Source of the DNA: Diabrotica undecimpunctata
Taxonomy: Eukaryota; Arthropoda; Insecta; Coleoptera; Chrysomelidae
Assembly: GCF_040954645.1 (NCBI RefSeq)
Contig: NC_092806.1
Location: forward strand, 114,000,458-114,064,457
DNA length: 64,000 nucleotides
Reading direction: 5' to 3'
Below are positions 1 through 11,815 of the stretch, in pieces (within the stretch, counting starts at the first letter, position 1; each line of letters opens with the position of its first letter). The notes under the pieces were generated by a model, which saw nothing but the letters and a program-made list of their open reading frames with translations, ran no database searches and was not told the origin of the DNA. The position numbers were made by a program, and so were the translations under genes.

Positions 1-1202
1 GACATAATGGAATTTGTCACAAAATTTGATCATCCTAGCTGGTACATTGTTGCCAGTATTAGAGTCTTATACATATGGCAGTAAAAATATTGCCGATTTA
101 GGCGCACCTAGAGACAATCAAAAAGTGGTATACAACCAATTTTTGTTTGTATATATTTGGGGCTTAAAAGACTAATTTGGCACATTTCTATTAGTCGCAA
201 AATAAAACAAACTAGCAATTTTGTAATAATACAAGTAGGTACATTAAAATTAAGTAAATAATAATGCAGTAGAATTTAACACATAGTAAAACAAAATATC
301 CATCCATATCCAAGAAAACAATTACTAAATGAAGTAAAGAGATTATTAAATAAAAAAAGGAATAAAGTATTAGGTGTTATTACTTTCCACATTTAAATCA
401 TTACAACAGTCGTTTAAGACTAAAATATTTCCCCGGGCTTTCCTCTAAAATCCCCTCGTTGGCAGTGAAAAACGGAAAACATTGATTTACCAAGAATCTG
501 TACACCGTAAGACAAATGTTTTAAACTAGAAATAAAACTAAGACAATTTTGAATTAAAATGTTTGTTAGCACTTTTGGTGTAGAATAAATATGTACTCAC
601 AAATCACATTTGAAGCGAACGGCGATTTTGAATGTTAGTTACACGAGCGAAATCAAATTTTGACGGTAAAAATTCGTTATCTTTTAATCTGAGTGTCCCA
701 TCGACAAAAATCAAAGTGCATTTTAAAGGTGAAAAATGCAACTTTTGCATCCAATTTTTGTATTTTACCACTAATGAAGTCAGTTTCTATAAGGCTGTGA
801 AATAAATAAAATAATCGTTTTTAGTTTTCCTCCAAATGTTTTAGTTAAAGGCCGGATCACGTGAGACTCTAGAAACTATCTGCCTTCTTCTTGCTAGAGG
901 AGGTAACATGCTTGAGAGTTATATGCTGTGAACATAACTGGGAAATATACCCAGTCAAACACATAAAAAAATTAGTATTGGGTAGACATGTGTTAATAGG
1001 GATGAAACTATTAGTGATAAACCCAAATAGTATAGGTCAATGTATAGAAATATGTGGAAACTTGGGCGTAGTACCAACTAGGTTGGACGATAAATGACGT
1101 TGTCATAGTGTGTGTTTACTTTATTTATTCCAGCGTTGTTAGATTTTGTTTATGATCTACAGTTTCAGTATGCAAAGTTTTATAGTTTGATTTTTCTTTT
1201 AG
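1..1202 (+). other. Intronic 5' flank of zinc-finger unit A
   Basis: This stretch precedes the zinc-finger exon and is repeated at 55661-56981 and 60511-61741, so it is the upstream part of a duplicated unit. It ends with a pyrimidine-rich tract and an AG at 1201-1202, a good splice acceptor. A 68-codon frame at 891-1097 is open here and in copy C, but it has no ATG (it would begin with TTG) and is broken in copy B, so I read the region as intron. Relative to copy C, copy A lacks about 14 bases near 660. Confidence 0.7.
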
Positions 1203-2530
1203 GTTTACGTCAGAATGAGAAACCGAAATCAGAAAAAACGTTGGTAACACACACCGGAAAAAAGTCTTTCAAGTGTGAAATTTGTTCTAAGCAATTTAGT
1301 GATGCTGGAAATTTAAAAAAACATTTAAGGATACACACTGGACAGAGGCCTTACCAGTGTGAAATTTGTTTTAAGCAATTTATTCGAAATGTAAATTTAA
1401 AAAGGCATTTAAGGATACACACTGGAGAAAAGCCTTACAAGTGTGAAATTTGTTCTAAACAATTTAGTCATAGTGAAACTTTGAAAAATCATTTAAGGAT
1501 ACACACTGGAGAAAAGCCTTACAAGTGTGAAATTTGTTCTAAGCAATTTAGTGATGCTGGAAATTTAAAAAAACATTTAAGGATACACACTGGAGAAAAG
1601 CCTCACAAGTGTGAAGTTTGTTTTAAGCAATTTAGTCAAGATGTAAATTTAAAAAGGCATTTAAGGACACACACTGGAGAAAAGACTTACAAGTGTGAAA
1701 TTTGTTCTAAGCAATTTAGTGATGCTGGAAATTTAAAAAAACATTTAAGGATACACACTGGTCAGAGGCCTTACCAGTGTGAAATTTGTTTTAAGCAATT
1801 TATTCGAAATGTAAATTTAAAAAGGCATTTAAGGATACACACTGGAGAAAAGCCGTACAAGTGTGAAATTTGTTCTAAACAATTTAGTCATAGTGAAACT
1901 TTGAAAAATCATTTAAGGATACACACTGGAGAAAAGCGCTACAAGTGTGAAATTTGTTCTATGCAATTTAGTCGAGATGTAAATTTAAAAAGGCATTTAA
2001 GGACACACACTGGAGAAAAGACTTACAAGTGTGAAATTTGTTCTAAGCAATTTAGTGATGCTGGAAATTTAAAAAAACATTTAAGGATACACACTGGTCA
2101 GAGGCCTTACCAGTGTGAAATTTGTTTTAAGCAATTTATTCGAAATGTAAATTTAAAAAGGCATTTAAGGATACACACTGGAGAAAAGCCGTACAAGTGT
2201 GAAATTTGTTCTAAACAATTTAGTCATAGTGAAACTTTGAAAAATCATTTAAGGATACACACTGGAGAAAAGCCTTACAAGTGTGAAATTTGTTTTAAGC
2301 AATTTAGTTATGCTGTAATTTTAAAAAAACATTTAAGGATACACACTGGAGAAAAGCCTTACAAGTGTGAAATTTGTTTTAAGCAATTTAGTGAAGATGT
2401 ACATTTAAAAAATCATTTATGGATACACACTGGAGAAAAGCGGTATAAGTGCAAAATTTGTTCTAAGCAATTTAGTTACTCTGGAGCTTTGAAAAGTCAT
2501 ATAAGCATACACACAAGAGAAAATCCTTAG
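1203..2530 (+). CDS. C2H2 zinc-finger protein, terminal exon, copy A (15 fingers)
   Basis: Terminal coding exon of a poly-zinc-finger protein, expected to be a nuclear DNA-binding regulator. Fifteen consecutive CX2C-X12-HX3H fingers are joined by TGEKP-type linkers (TGEKP, TGQRP, TGEKT, TGEKR). The exon is taken to start at 1203, just after the acceptor AG, because the reading frame upstream (open from 1112) is intron-like and conserved only as non-coding flank in the other copies. The first codon is split: two bases here complete a phase-1 exon. Helix contact residues fall into a few types (D-G-N-K, R-V-N-R, H-E-T-N). A three-finger block of those types, in the same order, occurs three times (fingers 1-3, 6-8, 10-12) and is almost identical at DNA level. 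No finger is damaged and the stop at 2528-2530 is clean. The 5' exon of this copy lies outside the window. Function beyond sequence-specific DNA binding is unknown. Confidence 0.85.
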
Positions 2531-2840
2531 AACCTAGAGTTCTAAGGTTTCACTGACGATAAGCTTTACAAGTGCGAAATTTGCTTTAATATTTAAACTT
2601 TACTAATATTTAAAAAAAAACCGACTCAGATTGTTTTGAAGAAAATAATCTTCTTGAGTGTCAGTCATGGTTCAGGGAATCAAGGGGTTGCATTGATAAG
2701 TATTCACCTTCACTTTTGTTGTACCACTGCGACTAAAAAAGCGCAAAGTACTGTGACCAAAACCAGCTAACTGTGTATGAAGACCAAACCAAAATTCTTC
2801 CATTTGCCCGAAGCGGTCTCATCGGTAGTAGGGGTGATAA
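2531..2840. other. 3' flank of unit A with a finger fossil
   Basis: For about 20 bases after the stop the sequence matches the flanks of copies B and C, then diverges. A degenerate half-finger can be read near 2561-2585 (codons like those of the KCEIC motif), so the array was once longer. Nothing else is recognised. Confidence 0.5.
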
Positions 2841-3500
2841 ATTTCTTTATAAGAGCAATTGAAGTTGTTATATAATAAATTTGTATACCTAGGAGTCACC
2901 CTACCTCAATTTAAAACAGTGGCCGATACACCCGTAGAAAGAGCAAAACGTGCAATTTCCAATATAATAGGTTTAATGGCTAACATGAAAATGCATTCTT
3001 GGACATCTCGTGTAAAACTTCGTTTGTTCAAAGCCTTGTTATGAGCTGTGTCCTTTTCAAAAATAATATATGCTGACTAGTTGGAAAGAATACAAATAGT
3101 GTTTTTTTAAAACATATCTTAGTATCAATACACCTGATTATGCTTTTAGATTTGAAACAGGAAGAATCAAAATTTCTTTCACTGTTTTCAAGTTTGCTTT
3201 AAATTGCCTCAAGCTATCGCAAATGCACGATTCAGGACTTCCGCCTATTTGTTTTCTGCGCTAGCTTCAACTTACTTCAGTAAATAAGAACAGATGCAAC
3301 TGGGTCTCACAGTTTAAGCAACATTTTCAAATATTAAACTATGAATTCTCTTGGGAAAGAAACATTTCTAATTCGCTGTTAAAATACAAGAAAACCGTGT
3401 TACAAAAATTAATGGATCTGCTTCATCAAAAAGACGTGCACAGTTTACCTATCAACATTCTCAACTATTTACATAGAATTTATTCGTAGATACTACAGTA
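2841..3500 (+). pseudogene. Non-LTR reverse transcriptase remnant, left part
   Basis: Broken coding sequence from the C-terminal half of a LINE polyprotein. A readable stretch around 2859-3044 carries the FVYLGVTLP motif and the helix region ending in RVKLRLFKALL. After a stop, further conserved pieces can be read in changing frames, including NTPDYAFRFETGR near 3131-3170. The sequence stops at the pogo insertion (3501) and resumes at 5938, where a zinc-knuckle-like end is found. It is an old, decayed insertion; clade not assigned. Confidence 0.65.
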
Positions 3501-3799
3501 CAGTAAAACCTCGATTTAACGGACTATTTGGGGAACGGGGTGTCCGTTAAAGTCCGTTATATAAGAATATATTTAAAATAAATCAAAAAACTTTTTTTGA
3601 AAATATGTACTTATGTACACTGTATTTAGATATATGTAAAAAGTACAAAATACAAACAAAATTCTATTTAATTTTCTTCGAACATTCGTCATGAAGTGAC
3701 GTTGCTGTTAATATCGACGCACTTGCTGTCGGTAATCCTGTTTTGAAAAAGTAATTATGTTTCATTTGTACTTTCGATGTTTGCTGTTTTTTTATAATC

Positions 3800-5438
3800 A
3801 ACTCTCTAAAATTACGAAAATGTGTAGGATGCGATTGAACTGAGATGCGATTTTAACCTCTGATAACTTCATTTTTGTAAGTGTTGTTTGGTCGTCGTCT
3901 TCGCTTTCTTCACTTCCATCCTCATTTTTTAGGTTCATACCTTCATCTGCTATTTCACTTTCAGTCATGATGTTATACCCAGGGTCACCTTCGTCTACTT
4001 CTAGCTATTGTAAAACATCTTCCTCAGCTACATGTTCTCCGGCTTTATTATGTATTGTCCTACAGCAATCAGGAACTTCCGACCTTTCGAAATCTATGTA
4101 TGTGTGCATCTTGACCATCAAACAAATTCTTCCAACAATTTTTTAATGTTTGCTCCTTCACCTCCTCCCATGCTTCAGCAAAATTAAATATTGTTGATTT
4201 TAAATTGTAAGACCTGTATATTCTGCATTATCTTCATCATGCAATACAACTATATATACACATAGATCGGTTTAAAACGTTCTCCTACGTCTTCCGATAC
4301 TCAGTTGCCACTCCTCTCGATTCATCCATAAGTCTTCTTCTATGTCTCTGTCTGTCATTTCTCTATTGATGCTTTCTCTCCAACTTAGGCGGGGTCTTCC
4401 TCTTTTTTTCTACCGTAGGGGACCACATTAAGACTTGTTTTGGGAGACGTTCTTCAGACAGTTTCTGTACATGACCGTACCATCTGAGTTGTTGGGTATC
4501 AACATCGTCTCGTATCGAAGCAATACAACCATTACTTCGTCTAAAAACTTTCTGCGATATATTTGTTTGGTTTCCAAAATTATTCCCTGATCCATGGGTT
4601 GAATAAGCTATGTTTTATTTTTTGGAATTTAGAATATTTAGAATGAAATTAGAATATATGCAGAGGAATGAACAGAAGCCTCGTTTAAAAGCAAAAAACA
4701 TTTCACCTCTTCTGGCGGTATTTCTAATTTCTTCTCTTCCTAGATACCTTCATGCCTTCGTAGAGCTATAATATGAAACTGGCAGATGATGCATTATATC
4801 TTTTAAAACTCTAGGTTTACGAGATTTGCCAATCATTACAGGAGTCGATCTATGCGATCCATCGGCGTTAGCACAAAACAGCGCCGAGATCCTGTCCTTG
4901 CTCATTTTTCTTCCAGAATTCGATTTTTCATGTTTGGAGGCTTGTGTGCTTTTCTGCAAAGTGCGCCACAACAAACCAGTTTCGTCAGCATTGTAAATCT
5001 GAGATTATAATAGCATTTCATTACTTATATGTTCTACTAATTTTTGACTAACGGGTTCTGTTTCTTCTTTTGGTGCACTTTAAGCTTCCCCGTAAATTAT
5101 TTGATTTACGATTCCGTGTCTTTTGCGAAAGCTCCAGAGCCATCCATCACTTGCTCTGAATGGTATGTCCATATGATTTCAATTCGACTGTCCGGACCGG
5201 GCATCTTTCAGTGAAGTTTCACGAGCCAATTTCATTCGTGTTTTGAGACTGCTGTTCCCTCCTACATCACACATTAATGCAAATTTATTTTGCTTTTGTT
5301 ATTTTTTAGAGCCGAAACAGTTTGTTTTTTTATGCCATATTGATCACATGTATGAGACGCAGTCGTTTCAAACTCCAGCTTTTGTATAAGTTCTAGTTTT
5401 TGATTAATCGTTAGATTGATTCTTTTCCGTTTATCCAT
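3800..5438 (-). pseudogene. Tigger-like transposase pseudogene
   Basis: Reading right to left, an ATG at 5436-5438 begins a helix-turn-helix domain (MDKRKRINLTINQKLELIQK). The first catalytic segment (NADETGLLWRTL) lies at about 4950-4995. A conserved open stretch (4750-4974) includes STQASKHEKS, GRKMSKDRISAL and DIMHHLPV. Near 4540-4600 the motif LIQPMDQGIIL follows, and an acidic C-terminal tail lies near 3880-4020. Part of the catalytic core between about 4750 and 4620 is missing, and stops and frame changes occur throughout, so it is inactive. The coding sequence is cleanly interrupted at 4251-4519 by a LINE fragment; the codons on both sides join once the duplicated target is discounted. 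The family (CENP-B/jerky-like DDE transposases) cuts and pastes DNA in the nucleus. Confidence 0.8.
4251..4519 (-). mobile_element. 5'-truncated LINE 3' fragment with 10-bp target duplication
   Basis: A 269-bp insertion flanked on both sides by GCAATACAAC (4241-4250 and 4520-4529). On the minus strand it encodes the C-terminal tail of a non-LTR polyprotein (RLPKQVLMWSP, then KKRGRPRLSWRESINREMTD, then MNREEW) and ends in a short TA-rich tail, the usual 3' end of such elements. The intact target duplication suggests a much younger event than the surrounding transposon. Confidence 0.85.
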
Positions 5439-5770
5439 ATTTAAAGGGTAGGACTGCGAAAATTTTAATTTATTTACGGGCGTACACTAAATATATTCAT
5501 TGAAAACGAATAAACAAGTCAAACTGCTATAGAGTTGCTTGAATCCCCGGCCAGCGTGGTAAACACACAATATAAGCATACAAACCTACGCGTTATTATA
5601 TTAGGGAATCCCCCCTTTCTCTCCTTTCTTTCTTTCTCTCTTCCCTACAAATGTGTAAATTTATATCTCATAGATATATTATCTTACTCTTACAAATATT
5701 ACTATTAGAAATGTGCTTATGCTAAATTTTATTGAAATTCTTTGTAAAATACAGTGTTATGGGACGGGTT

Positions 5771-5870
<100 letters not shown>

Positions 5871-5937
5871 AACATTACGATTTTATTTTTTTTTTCATTT
5901 TACCGGATTTTTTGTCCGTTATAGCGAGTTTTTACTG

Positions 5938-6290
5938 CACAGAAATATCTAGAATTTCAAATTCCTATAAAATACATTCGTACCAAAGTGCGCCTTCGAA
6001 CATATAATTTCTATGCGTTAAAATTCACCTATGAGAGTATAACATATTTTATCGTATTGGACCATGCGAAATTTGTCTATTTGCAACACAAACAAGTCGG
6101 AAACTCTTTACTATTTACTATTTGAATGTCCCGTTTACTGTTTAATGAAACCGGTATTGCTCCTCCTAACAATTGTACCGACCTTATGGGTTGTATTAAT
6201 TTATAATATTCTTAAACTTCATTTTTTTATTGATTACGTTTCAGTTGCTCATTTATTTAGTTGATGTTCACTAAACCTGTTCTCCAAATC
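5938..6290 (+). pseudogene. Non-LTR reverse transcriptase remnant, right part
   Basis: This continues the remnant at 2841-3500 after the pogo insertion. Around 6040-6140 a typical C-terminal zinc-knuckle-like segment can be read in two frames (C-x2-C spacing, then ETLYYLLFECPVY), as found at the end of many insect LINE polyproteins. It has stops and frame changes and is not functional. Confidence 0.6.
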
Positions 6291-6624
6291 AGTTAGTGAT
6301 AGCGCTTATCTTTTATTACAGTTGTTAATAATTACATACTAGAGTAGTTATAAGTTGTACACGTTCTTAACTTATTTTTATAAAACTGTAGTTTTTTAAA
6401 AACAATAAATATATATCTAAAAAATACTTCAGTTTATTAATTTCCACAGAATACGGCCAACTTGACATATCTGCTGTAGAAAAAGTTTCCTTAAGGCGGC
6501 TAAAGACACAACTACACGTTTGGCCAGCATGCTTGTTCAATCTTTTTGTACAAGTATGCACCATTTGCCTTTGGCACCACACGTACAAGCATTCTTAATA
6601 AAAATAGAGGTAGTTTAATAAAAT

Positions 6625-7114
6625 ATGTGTAGCTCGGACGACGATATGCTCGCTGTTGCCGCTTTTGTTCTCGTGAAAAAGAAAATCCCAAATAAAAAAG
6701 CGTGTTGTGTGGTGTAAACAATGGTTGATGAAAAGGAAAACCTATTCTCACATTAGCTTACTAAGTGAGCTGAAAATATATCCGAGTGACTGGCACAATT
6801 ATCTTAGAATGGATGAACAGACGTATTTAAACCTTTTGTCTCGTGTATCACCTTTGATTCAAAAGCAGGATACGATCATGAGAGAAGCCATAACACCACA
6901 TGAAAGATTAACGGCAACATTGCGATTTCTTGTGACTGGAAGGAGTTATGAAGACCTAAAGTATTCAACTATTATTTCACCACAAGCATTAAGTTATATG
7001 GTTTTTGAAACCTGCCACGTCATTTACAAGGTGCTAAGAAGCAAGTATTTGCACGCTATATACATTAGATGTATAACTATATATGTATTATACAATACGT
7101 CTCACGTCGTTTGA
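6625..7114 (+). pseudogene. PIF/Harbinger ALP1-like transposase, N-terminal fragment
   Basis: N-terminal part of an ALP1/HARBI1-like nuclease. The ATG at 6625 starts an acidic and lysine-rich leader (MCSSDDDMLAVAAF), then a single-base frameshift between about 6690 and 6700 moves the frame to VVWCKQWLMKRKTYSH. The following YLRMDEQTYLNLLSRVSPLI, MREAITPHERLTATLRFL and TGRSYEDLKYSTIISPQAL are the conserved N-terminal block of the family. The frame ends at 7114 after about 135 residues. The family is usually about 350-400 residues, so the whole DDE core is missing. A possible left terminal repeat starts at about 6494 (GGCGGCTAAAGACACAACTA) after TTAA; no right end was found. Confidence 0.75.
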
Positions 7115-7197
7115 TTTGATGTGTCATGTGCTAATAGTAGTTGTTTTGTTTGTTTTTTTTGTCATGTTATGACTTGATTAGTTGTTTATTTTGTATA

Positions 7198-7525
7198 CAG
7201 CCAGAGGTCTTCTTTAAGTCAATAAATCAAAATTTGTTTTATAGTAAATCTTTTTTTATCTATAGTACCCTATGATATCTCGTATGTTGCTATACGTTCA
7301 TTAATAATGAAGATAATGTGAATTGCCTTTTTGGCAGTCGCCTTGTTTATTTTTTCTATTTGAATATTTTCGTTATATCTTTCACAATTTTGTATTAGGC
7401 CAATCTTCTAGAGGTTAATAAATCAAAATTTGTCTTTTGGTTAAACTATTTTTATGCATAGTGCCCTATGACATCTCGTAGGTAACTATACGTTCATTAT
7501 TAACGAAGACAATGTGTAGTGTAAT
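7198..7525. repeat. Two diverged tandem copies, period about 197 bp
   Basis: The blocks at about 7201-7325 and 7398-7525 share AATAAATCAAAATTTGT, a CCCTATGAYATCTCGTA segment and TATACGTTCATTA, each about 197 bases apart. Function unknown; possibly a piece of a satellite or of a transposon end. Confidence 0.6.
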
Positions 7526-7690
7526 TTAACATATTACACTCCCCAATCGGACCAAACACAACATATTCGCTACCGCCTCTCCTTTCCAATGATATATCAT
7601 ACGTCACTATCCGACGAACTATTCTATCCCTACCACAAAAGCCCAAAAAATTTAATTCTAAATAATTCTGTTTAACTTGATTTAATTTTA

Positions 7691-8155
7691 TTTAATTCTA
7701 TTTACCTTTATTTAATCTTATTTAGTTGTTATTTTATTTTATTTTGGTAAAGCGTTGTTGACGTTTATTAAATGTCATTTTATTTTTATTGTGTGTTTAT
7801 CTTACCCAGTGACATATAATAAATATATATTATACGTCATTGATCTTACCTTACAATTACAGTAACCTATATTTTTAGCAAATTTCTAAAAAATTAATTA
7901 ATTCAGATCTCTCTAAATTATTTTGTATTAAATTCTACCTTAAAAATATTATTAAAATTATTAATTATATTATATTAATATGTAATTAATACAGTATTAT
8001 TAATTAAACGTATCGTTTCAAGTACAAAATATATTAATTACTATTTAAATGGGAATAAGCCACAATTAAAGGTTAATATACGTTTATTGACGTTTCAATT
8101 TCCACTTCGGAAATCGTTCTCAAAATACAAACGGCATTTTGTATTTTATTCCCCC
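7691..8155. repeat. Dispersed AT-rich repeat, copy 1
   Basis: Nearly identical to 14876-15316, with only scattered substitutions and small indels (for example one extra base in GACGTTTATT). Its right part (8047-8155) is one arm of the foldback seen complete at 15225-15405, truncated here after the loop. No coding capacity. The two copies flank the intact LINE and 2.7 kb of other DNA. Confidence 0.85.
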
Positions 8156-10519
8156 CGTTTTTTAAGTGTTTTCTGTGTGTCTTAAAGTGTCTCAATTTTA
8201 AATTTTAACTTTATAATTTGGACTTAACAACAATTTGCCACATATTGTAACATAACTTTATCAAAGAAATTTGATAATTACAAGCTGATCTAATTGCACA
8301 CCCACACAATTTGTACATCTATTCTTATTCATTGTCTCACAACTGTCACCTTCCAAAACAAAAATAAAAATCTCAACAAATAACACACATTTCATAAATA
8401 TATCTCCAGAATAAATATAAATAACTTTAAAGAACTTAATGGTATAGAACATTACTTTCATCAAACAAACAATTACATTTACCTATCTACTTCATTGGAT
8501 AAAATCTGTCTCCTCAAGAACTTCCCCGTTTACTGTTAAACAATTACAATAGTTGACTTGAGTTCTCCAATCAACAATACAAGATAGTTTGAACCATGTT
8601 CTTTCAACCATCAATTAATAGAGTACCGGCATGTAAGTAATATTTTATTTATTTGTTTATTTATTAATTAATTACAGTTTAATAGACTATTTCACCAATT
8701 TGTGGGTCTTACCTTGTCTGCTTAAACATTTTATTCATTTTTAAAAACCACAGACATGTAATATTGGCATAATTACTGTAATTTATATAATTTATATCAC
8801 CTATCTTTGTTTTACCTTTATTAGACAACACCCTAATATGGGTTTATTATTTTCAGCATTTAATTAACTTTATATCGTGACCTGAAGATTCTTTGCATAT
8901 TGTAGAAAGCGAAACCGGTCGTCTGATAGTTAAATTAAATTGATTGTGAGTAAGTCTAATTTATTATTTCTTTTACCTTTTATATAATTTTGTATTAAAA
9001 TGTTTTCTTATGTATTTTAGTGTGTTGCAGTAATCTTAAAACTATGTGCATTTACTGTTAATATAATAGTTGACATTTTAAAAATTCCTCACTTACTAAC
9101 TATTCTGATGTTTTGCATAGAACCAAGCACACGTGCTCATAGCTTATTTCATTGGAGTATTTCGTCGACCTTTTCTGCAAACTTATACTAATATTCTATT
9201 ATTCCTATCAGAAACTAGTTCTGGACAACCCGGGATTTTACCTTTTTTATCTATAATTTTATTATACGATTATTTAACACAATATTGACTACGTCTTGTG
9301 ATTATATATGGTTAAAAATATTGCTTATTCAGCGTTATTATCATCACTTAAAAAAACAATAAATTAGCCGGTCAATATTAAAATTTATTCGTTTATTGAA
9401 ACTATTCTAAAGGTAAATGCTACCAAATATTTTAAGTTGGTTGCCTACATTTGGCGCAACTTAACGATATAAACTAAATTAGCCCAACTTTGTTATAAAA
9501 TATATTTTTTTATATATATAATAGAAACTTACTTTCTTTATACATGCGATAAATTTCTAAGCGAATTTAATTTTTGACGCTCTTATCATTGAAGTCAGTC
9601 GTTAATTTCCTTTTGCGACTTTTCTTCTTTAAAGTGAGGGTTTTATTAGGCCCAAATTTATATTTACCCACACTTTTTTCTGAGACTTTCAGACATTTGG
9701 ATGTTAACTGAAATGTTTTTGTTATTAAGCAGATATGTAACATTTACCTAATTCGATGAATACATTTTAATGATCAACTTAACTCAACAGAGTTTTCATT
9801 CGGCAAATAATTAAAAAAAAATGGTAGGCATTTTGAATAAACCTTTGTGCAGTTTCATTACCTTGTAATTTGACAGCATCCTTTCTCATCTAAAAATATT
9901 AACTTTTAATAAACATTTTATTATACTTATTTGTTAAAGAAAAACTTTGATAATATATTTAAACCACCTTAAAAAAGCCTTCCTTAATCTTAGTATGCAT
10001 CGTTGTTCTGGCTCAATTCATTTTCAAAAAATGTCGGTGATAAAGGGTTTGAATTTTTCCCTCTTTTTCCAAATGGTTGAAATTTCGAGTGTGATACACC
10101 ATATTCCTTTATCGAATCTTTGTTTAGAATTTTGCTCTCTAGCTTTGGTATAATACGCGATTTTTCTTGGAAATTTGTTTTGTTTGCGACATATTAAAAG
10201 TTTTACAAATAAATTTGGTGTGTATTGTGTCTGAACAGATATGAAGAGGCGAGTTTAAACTCTATCTACTGCATGAATGTGGTTTGTAATCTGCAATTAA
10301 ATGGACTTTTTAATGAGTAGAAACAGACAAAAGAACTTGTATTAGAATAATGCAAAAGACACAAAAGGTTTTTGTTTAATTTTGCGATTTTCATAGCCAC
10401 ACGACATTTTACATTACAGCTGAACTGGTTGTTCTAATGGATATAATTCTCCTAGATATATGTATGTCGTAATAAGCAATGTAGCGGCAACAGCGCGTTG
10501 TGCGAAATAAAAGTGTTAA
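8156..10519. other. AT-rich stretch, no gene recognised
   Basis: Only short frames occur. One recognisable motif is GAAACCGGTCG followed by ATTGTGAGTAAGTC at about 8911-8955, which recurs in the foldback at 24129-24229. A few short hairpins and AT tracts are present; nothing supports a gene. Confidence 0.5.
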
Positions 10520-10807
10520 ACATTTTTACCAGTGTTTATTCCGATTTTTGAGGTAATAGTGAGAAATAAAATCCAAACTATACGTGAAAAATTGTATGAG
10601 GACATAAACTCTCTGCAGTGCAAAGAAAATTGGCAAAAAGTGACCTGTAAGTAAGTTTTAAAACATTTTATTGTATTCAAAACAAAACGACATTTAGAAA
10701 TTCCAGTTCTTTTAATAACAGATAAGAAGACAAGTCTTGATCAAATTGAATGCGACGTTGCCGGTTATCCAAAAAGTTTCAAAAATCCAAGAAAGGAAAT
10801 CCGCTAA
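10520..10807 (+). CDS. Possible two-exon small reading frame, unknown product
   Basis: A reading frame open from 10520 runs to a strong splice donor at 10647 (CCT followed by GTAAGTAAG). It resumes in frame after an AG at 10720-10721, giving a 75-base intron of typical insect size with a pyrimidine-containing acceptor. The spliced frame reads through REKLYEDINSLQCKENWQKV and then DQIECDVAGYPKSFKNPRKE to a stop at 10805-10807. There is no ATG in the readable part; the start could be an upstream exon or an acceptor near 10559. AATAAA-like signals follow near 10846. I do not recognise the protein. It could be the last exons of a host or transposon gene, or chance. Confidence 0.3.
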
Positions 10808-10982
10808 TTAATAATATTAACTAAATAAACAAAATTTAGAAGAAATAAAATATTTAATAAATTTAAATTTCATACTCAATTATTGCTTGAGAAGTTCTAG
10901 AGCTTCTGACGGGTTGACCGGAGAACTAGAACTTACCGCTTGCTATAATATAGAGTAAAAAATACATAAAAAAGAAATAAAA

Positions 10983-11774
10983 ATGGATAGCGATGATGAC
11001 TACACCTCAGAAGACAATAAAAAAAGAAGTCGAAAGGAAGATGATGAAGATATTTTCAACAAGAGCAAGAAACTTACCAGAACACCAACCAAACAACAGA
11101 AAGATGAAAACAAAATAGATCAGCTTTTAAAAATGATGCAAAATTTAACAGATCAAACAAAACATTTAACAACGGAGGTAAAAGGAATAAAAGAAGAACA
11201 ACGAGAATATAGAAATGACCTCAGAGAATTAAAAAAAGAAATAAATGAATTCAAACAAAGTAACCAACAACTAAAAAAGGAAAATGATGAAATGAAGCAG
11301 GAACTAAAGATAGTGAAAATGAAGGTAGAACAGCTCGAGAAAGAGAGAAAGGCTAACAATGTTATTGTCCAGGGTCTACCGATGGATACAAATAACCCAA
11401 ATGTAGTCAACGAGATTATGGCAAATTTCGTGGAAAAAGAATTAGGCATTAAAGTAGAAATAGAAGATGCTTATAAAATAGGCGACAAAACATGTCTTGT
11501 AAAACTAAAAAACAGAAATGAAAAAATTAAAATCATGAAGAACAAAAACAAACTAAGGGCATCAAAGCCAGAAATATACATCAATAACGATCTAACGCAA
11601 GAAGAGATGAAGATCCAACAAGAAATACGGAAAATTGCAAAATTTCAACAAGAAAAAGGTATGAACACCAGAGTAGGTTATCAAAAATTAAATATTGACG
11701 GGGCTATATGGAAATGGAACAAAGAGAAGAATGAACTGGAAAAGGCAAACCAAGACACGCCAAAAAACCGATAA
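10983..11774 (+). CDS. LINE ORF1 protein, coiled coil plus RNA-binding-like domain
   Basis: A 263-residue protein expected to bind the element RNA and form the ribonucleoprotein particle. It has an acidic and basic N-terminus (residues 1-40) and a long charged heptad-rich coiled coil (about 45-120). A compact segment starts at ERKANNVIVQGLP (about 120-195) and resembles the RRM-like fold of L1-type ORF1 proteins, followed by a basic C-terminal domain containing INNDLTQEEMKIQQEIRKIA. No CCHC knuckle is seen. The first ATG of the long frame was chosen; it is preceded by an A-rich context (AAAAATGG). The stop is 41 bases before ORF2, so ORF2 may be made by reinitiation. Confidence 0.75.
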   Translation: MDSDDDYTSEDNKKRSRKEDDEDIFNKSKKLTRTPTKQQKDENKIDQLLKMMQNLTDQTKHLTTEVKGIKEEQREYRNDLRELKKEINEFKQSNQQLKKENDEMKQELKIVKMKVEQLEKERKANNVIVQGLPMDTNNPNVVNEIMANFVEKELGIKVEIEDAYKIGDKTCLVKLKNRNEKIKIMKNKNKLRASKPEIYINNDLTQEEMKIQQEIRKIAKFQQEKGMNTRVGYQKLNIDGAIWKWNKEKNELEKANQDTPKNR

Positions 11775-11815
11775 AACAACAAATATCGTACACACAACAA
11801 AAAACGGAAACGAAA

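Noticed and set aside
891..1097. 68-codon frame conserved in unit C (61430-61636)
   Set aside because: It begins with TTG, is disrupted in unit B, and differs between A and C at amino-acid-changing positions; it lies in the probable intron.
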